Assembly: GCF_039523735.1 (NCBI RefSeq)
Contig: NZ_BAAAFW010000017.1
Location: forward strand, 62,001-126,000
Direction: 5' to 3'
DNA: 64,000 nt
Source of the DNA: Tatumella punctata
GTDB lineage: Bacteria > Pseudomonadota > Gammaproteobacteria > Enterobacterales > Enterobacteriaceae
Below, piece by piece: positions 62,592 through 64,000 of the stretch. Under the pieces are notes generated by a model that was given only the letters and a program-made list of their open reading frames with translations, had not been told where the DNA came from and did not search any database. Every line of letters starts with the position of its first letter. Positions within the stretch are counted from its first letter, which is position 1. A program made the translations under genes and the position numbers.

Positions 62592-64000
62592 ATGACCGCC
62601 ATCAGCAACCTGGATATCAGCAGCAACCTGAACCTGACCGACCTGTATAATAACCTGCAAGCATCTGAGGAAGCGAAGCTCACCCCTATTACTAATGAAG
62701 CCACAGCCTGTAAAAATAAAATATCTGCTTTCGGACAGCTAAAAAGCAGTCTGCAAAGTTTACAAACTGCGCTGGCTGCTCTGACCAAAGCGTCAACCTT
62801 TAATGCAACCGCGGTAACCAGCAGTAATCAGTCCTTCGCCGCGTCAACTGACAGCAGTGCCGTCACCGGTAACTACCAGATAAAAGTCAGCCAGCTGGCG
62901 ACAGCACAGTCGGTATTATCCGGCAGCATCGGCAGCAATACCACGCCACTGGGCAGTTCTGCTACCGGCAGCCGTACCCTGACATTACAAACCGGTCAGG
63001 ACAGCCCGGTCACGCTGACCCTGAGTGATGAGCAGACATCGCTGGATGGTATTGTCAATGCCATAAACCAGAGCGGTGCGGCAATTAATGCCACCAGCAT
63101 CCGTGCCGCCGACGGTGAATATTATCTGTCACTGACCGCCAAAGACACAGGAGCGGGTAATGATATTTCCCTGTCAGTCAGCGGTGATGATCAACTGCAA
63201 AGTATTATCGGTTATTCTGCCTCCGACAGCACATCAGCCCTGCATCAGACCAGCGCCGGCCAGGACGCAAAACTGACGGTCAACGGCATTGCAATCGACA
63301 GTAAAAGTAATACGGTCACCGGCGCACCGGCAGGGATCACACTGAACCTCAAATCCGTGTCACAAAATGAAGAAACCCTGACCATCGGCAACAACACTGA
63401 TGACAGTGTCAAAGCCATCAAAAACTGGGTCACCGCTTATAACAAACTACAGTCTGAAATTGCCACCCTGACCAGTTTTTCCGGCAGCGGGGCCGCCGCA
63501 CAGGACAGTTCTTCCAACGGGCCGCTGATCGGCGATGGTACCGTGCGTAATATCCAGGTGCGGTTGCAATCCATGCTGACACAGTCACAGCCGGGCGCTT
63601 TTACCATCCCCGCCCAGCTGGGGATCAGCATGGATCCGACCATTCAGTCCGATGGCTCATCAGGGATCCTGACTGTCGATGACACGAAACTCAATGACGC
63701 ATTACAAAACAATCCCCGGGCAGTGATCGCCTTTTTTACCGGCGACGGTAAAACCACCGGTTTTGCCACCCTGATGAATAATACACTGACCAGCATGCTA
63801 AGTGATGGCGTCGGAAACAAGGGGATACTGGCAAATGCCGTTGATTCACTCAACAGCAATTACGAAGATTTAAGTAAACGTTATGACAATATGCAGTCAG
63901 CTATAGACAGTACCATGGCCCGTTATAAAACCCAGTTTACTGAACTGAATAAAGTCATGTCACAGATGGATCAGACTAAACAATATTTATCATCACAGTT
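62592..64000 (+). CDS. fliD: Flagellar filament cap protein FliD, 3' end beyond window
   Basis: Caps the growing filament and helps flagellin fold in place. The frame is open from the ATG at 62592 (MTAISNLDISSNLNL) to the window edge, 469 codons. The N-terminal D0/D1 coiled part, Ser/Thr-rich middle with repeated NYQIKVSQLATAQSVL and LTLTLSDEQ segments, and the C-terminal helix (YDNMQSAIDSTMARYKTQF) fit FliD; only about the last ten residues are missing. Starts the fliDST unit in relatives. Confidence 0.95.
   Translation, partial: MTAISNLDISSNLNLTDLYNNLQASEEAKLTPITNEATACKNKISAFGQLKSSLQSLQTALAALTKASTFNATAVTSSNQSFAASTDSSAVTGNYQIKVSQLATAQSVLSGSIGSNTTPLGSSATGSRTLTLQTGQDSPVTLTLSDEQTSLDGIVNAINQSGAAINATSIRAADGEYYLSLTAKDTGAGNDISLSVSGDDQLQSIIGYSASDSTSALHQTSAGQDAKLTVNGIAIDSKSNTVTGAPAGITLNLKSVSQNEETLTIGNNTDDSVKAIKNWVTAYNKLQSEIATLTSFSGSGAAAQDSSSNGPLIGDGTVRNIQVRLQSMLTQSQPGAFTIPAQLGISMDPTIQSDGSSGILTVDDTKLNDALQNNPRAVIAFFTGDGKTTGFATLMNNTLTSMLSDGVGNKGILANAVDSLNSNYEDLSKRYDNMQSAIDSTMARYKTQFTELNKVMSQMDQTKQYLSSQ

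Overview
The window is a chromosomal segment of a motile gamma-proteobacterium of the order Enterobacterales. Housekeeping gene order and protein sequences follow the Escherichia coli zwf-pykA-znu-ruv-aspS-argS-flh/che block closely, but several E. coli neighbours are missing (hexR, yecD, yecN, tap). The tRNA-linked repeats, short flagellin and efe/put block suit an Erwiniaceae-like genome, possibly Tatumella or Pantoea/Erwinia; the genus is a guess from gene content.

Layout. 1-20.4 kb is conserved core: partial zwf, pykA, lpxM, mepM-znuA divergent from znuCB across a Zur site, the aspS-nudB-yebC-ruvC / ruvAB block with a LexA site, yecE, cmoAB, cutC, yecM and argS. 20.5-34.7 kb is a flagellar and chemotaxis cluster on the minus strand: flhD-flhC, motA-motB-cheA-cheW, one receptor-cheR-cheB-cheY-cheZ, and flhB-flhA-flhE. 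35.8-37.2 kb holds msrA with a Fur-like site, tRNA-Ser(GGA), and a 173-bp tandem array that repeats the 3' end of the tRNA and its terminator and ends at an N. 37.2-43.2 kb is accessory DNA: an Rpn-family nuclease with an internal 12-bp repeat, a cupin, a BudC-type dehydrogenase, a Tat-type hydrolase, and an endolysin-Rz-Rz1 lysis cassette. 43.2-53.9 kb holds phoH, efeUOB and the divergent putP/putA pair with PutA operators. 54.1-64 kb holds a 40-codon membrane-protein ORF, an AraC regulator, fliZ, fliA, two glycosyltransferases, fliC and the start of fliD.

Working together: FlhDC and FliA drive the flagellar genes, and sigma-28 type promoters are readable upstream of the receptor gene, fliC and fliD. 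The two glycosyltransferases between fliA and fliC are positioned to modify the very short (272 aa) flagellin. ZnuABC (Zur), EfeUOB (Fur) and msrA (Fur-like) form metal and oxidative-stress functions.

Most notable: (1) cheA has an in-frame amber codon at position 63, just after the phosphorylated His48, while the internal Met98 start of CheA-short and all downstream sequence are intact; (2) the tRNA-Ser distal array looks like RtT-type repeat RNA, here on a serine tRNA, and the assembly breaks inside it; (3) the 1247-residue multi-domain glycosyltransferase beside a minimal flagellin; (4) a complete lysis cassette with no phage around it; (5) a hairpin that is at once the ruvC terminator and the ruvAB LexA box.
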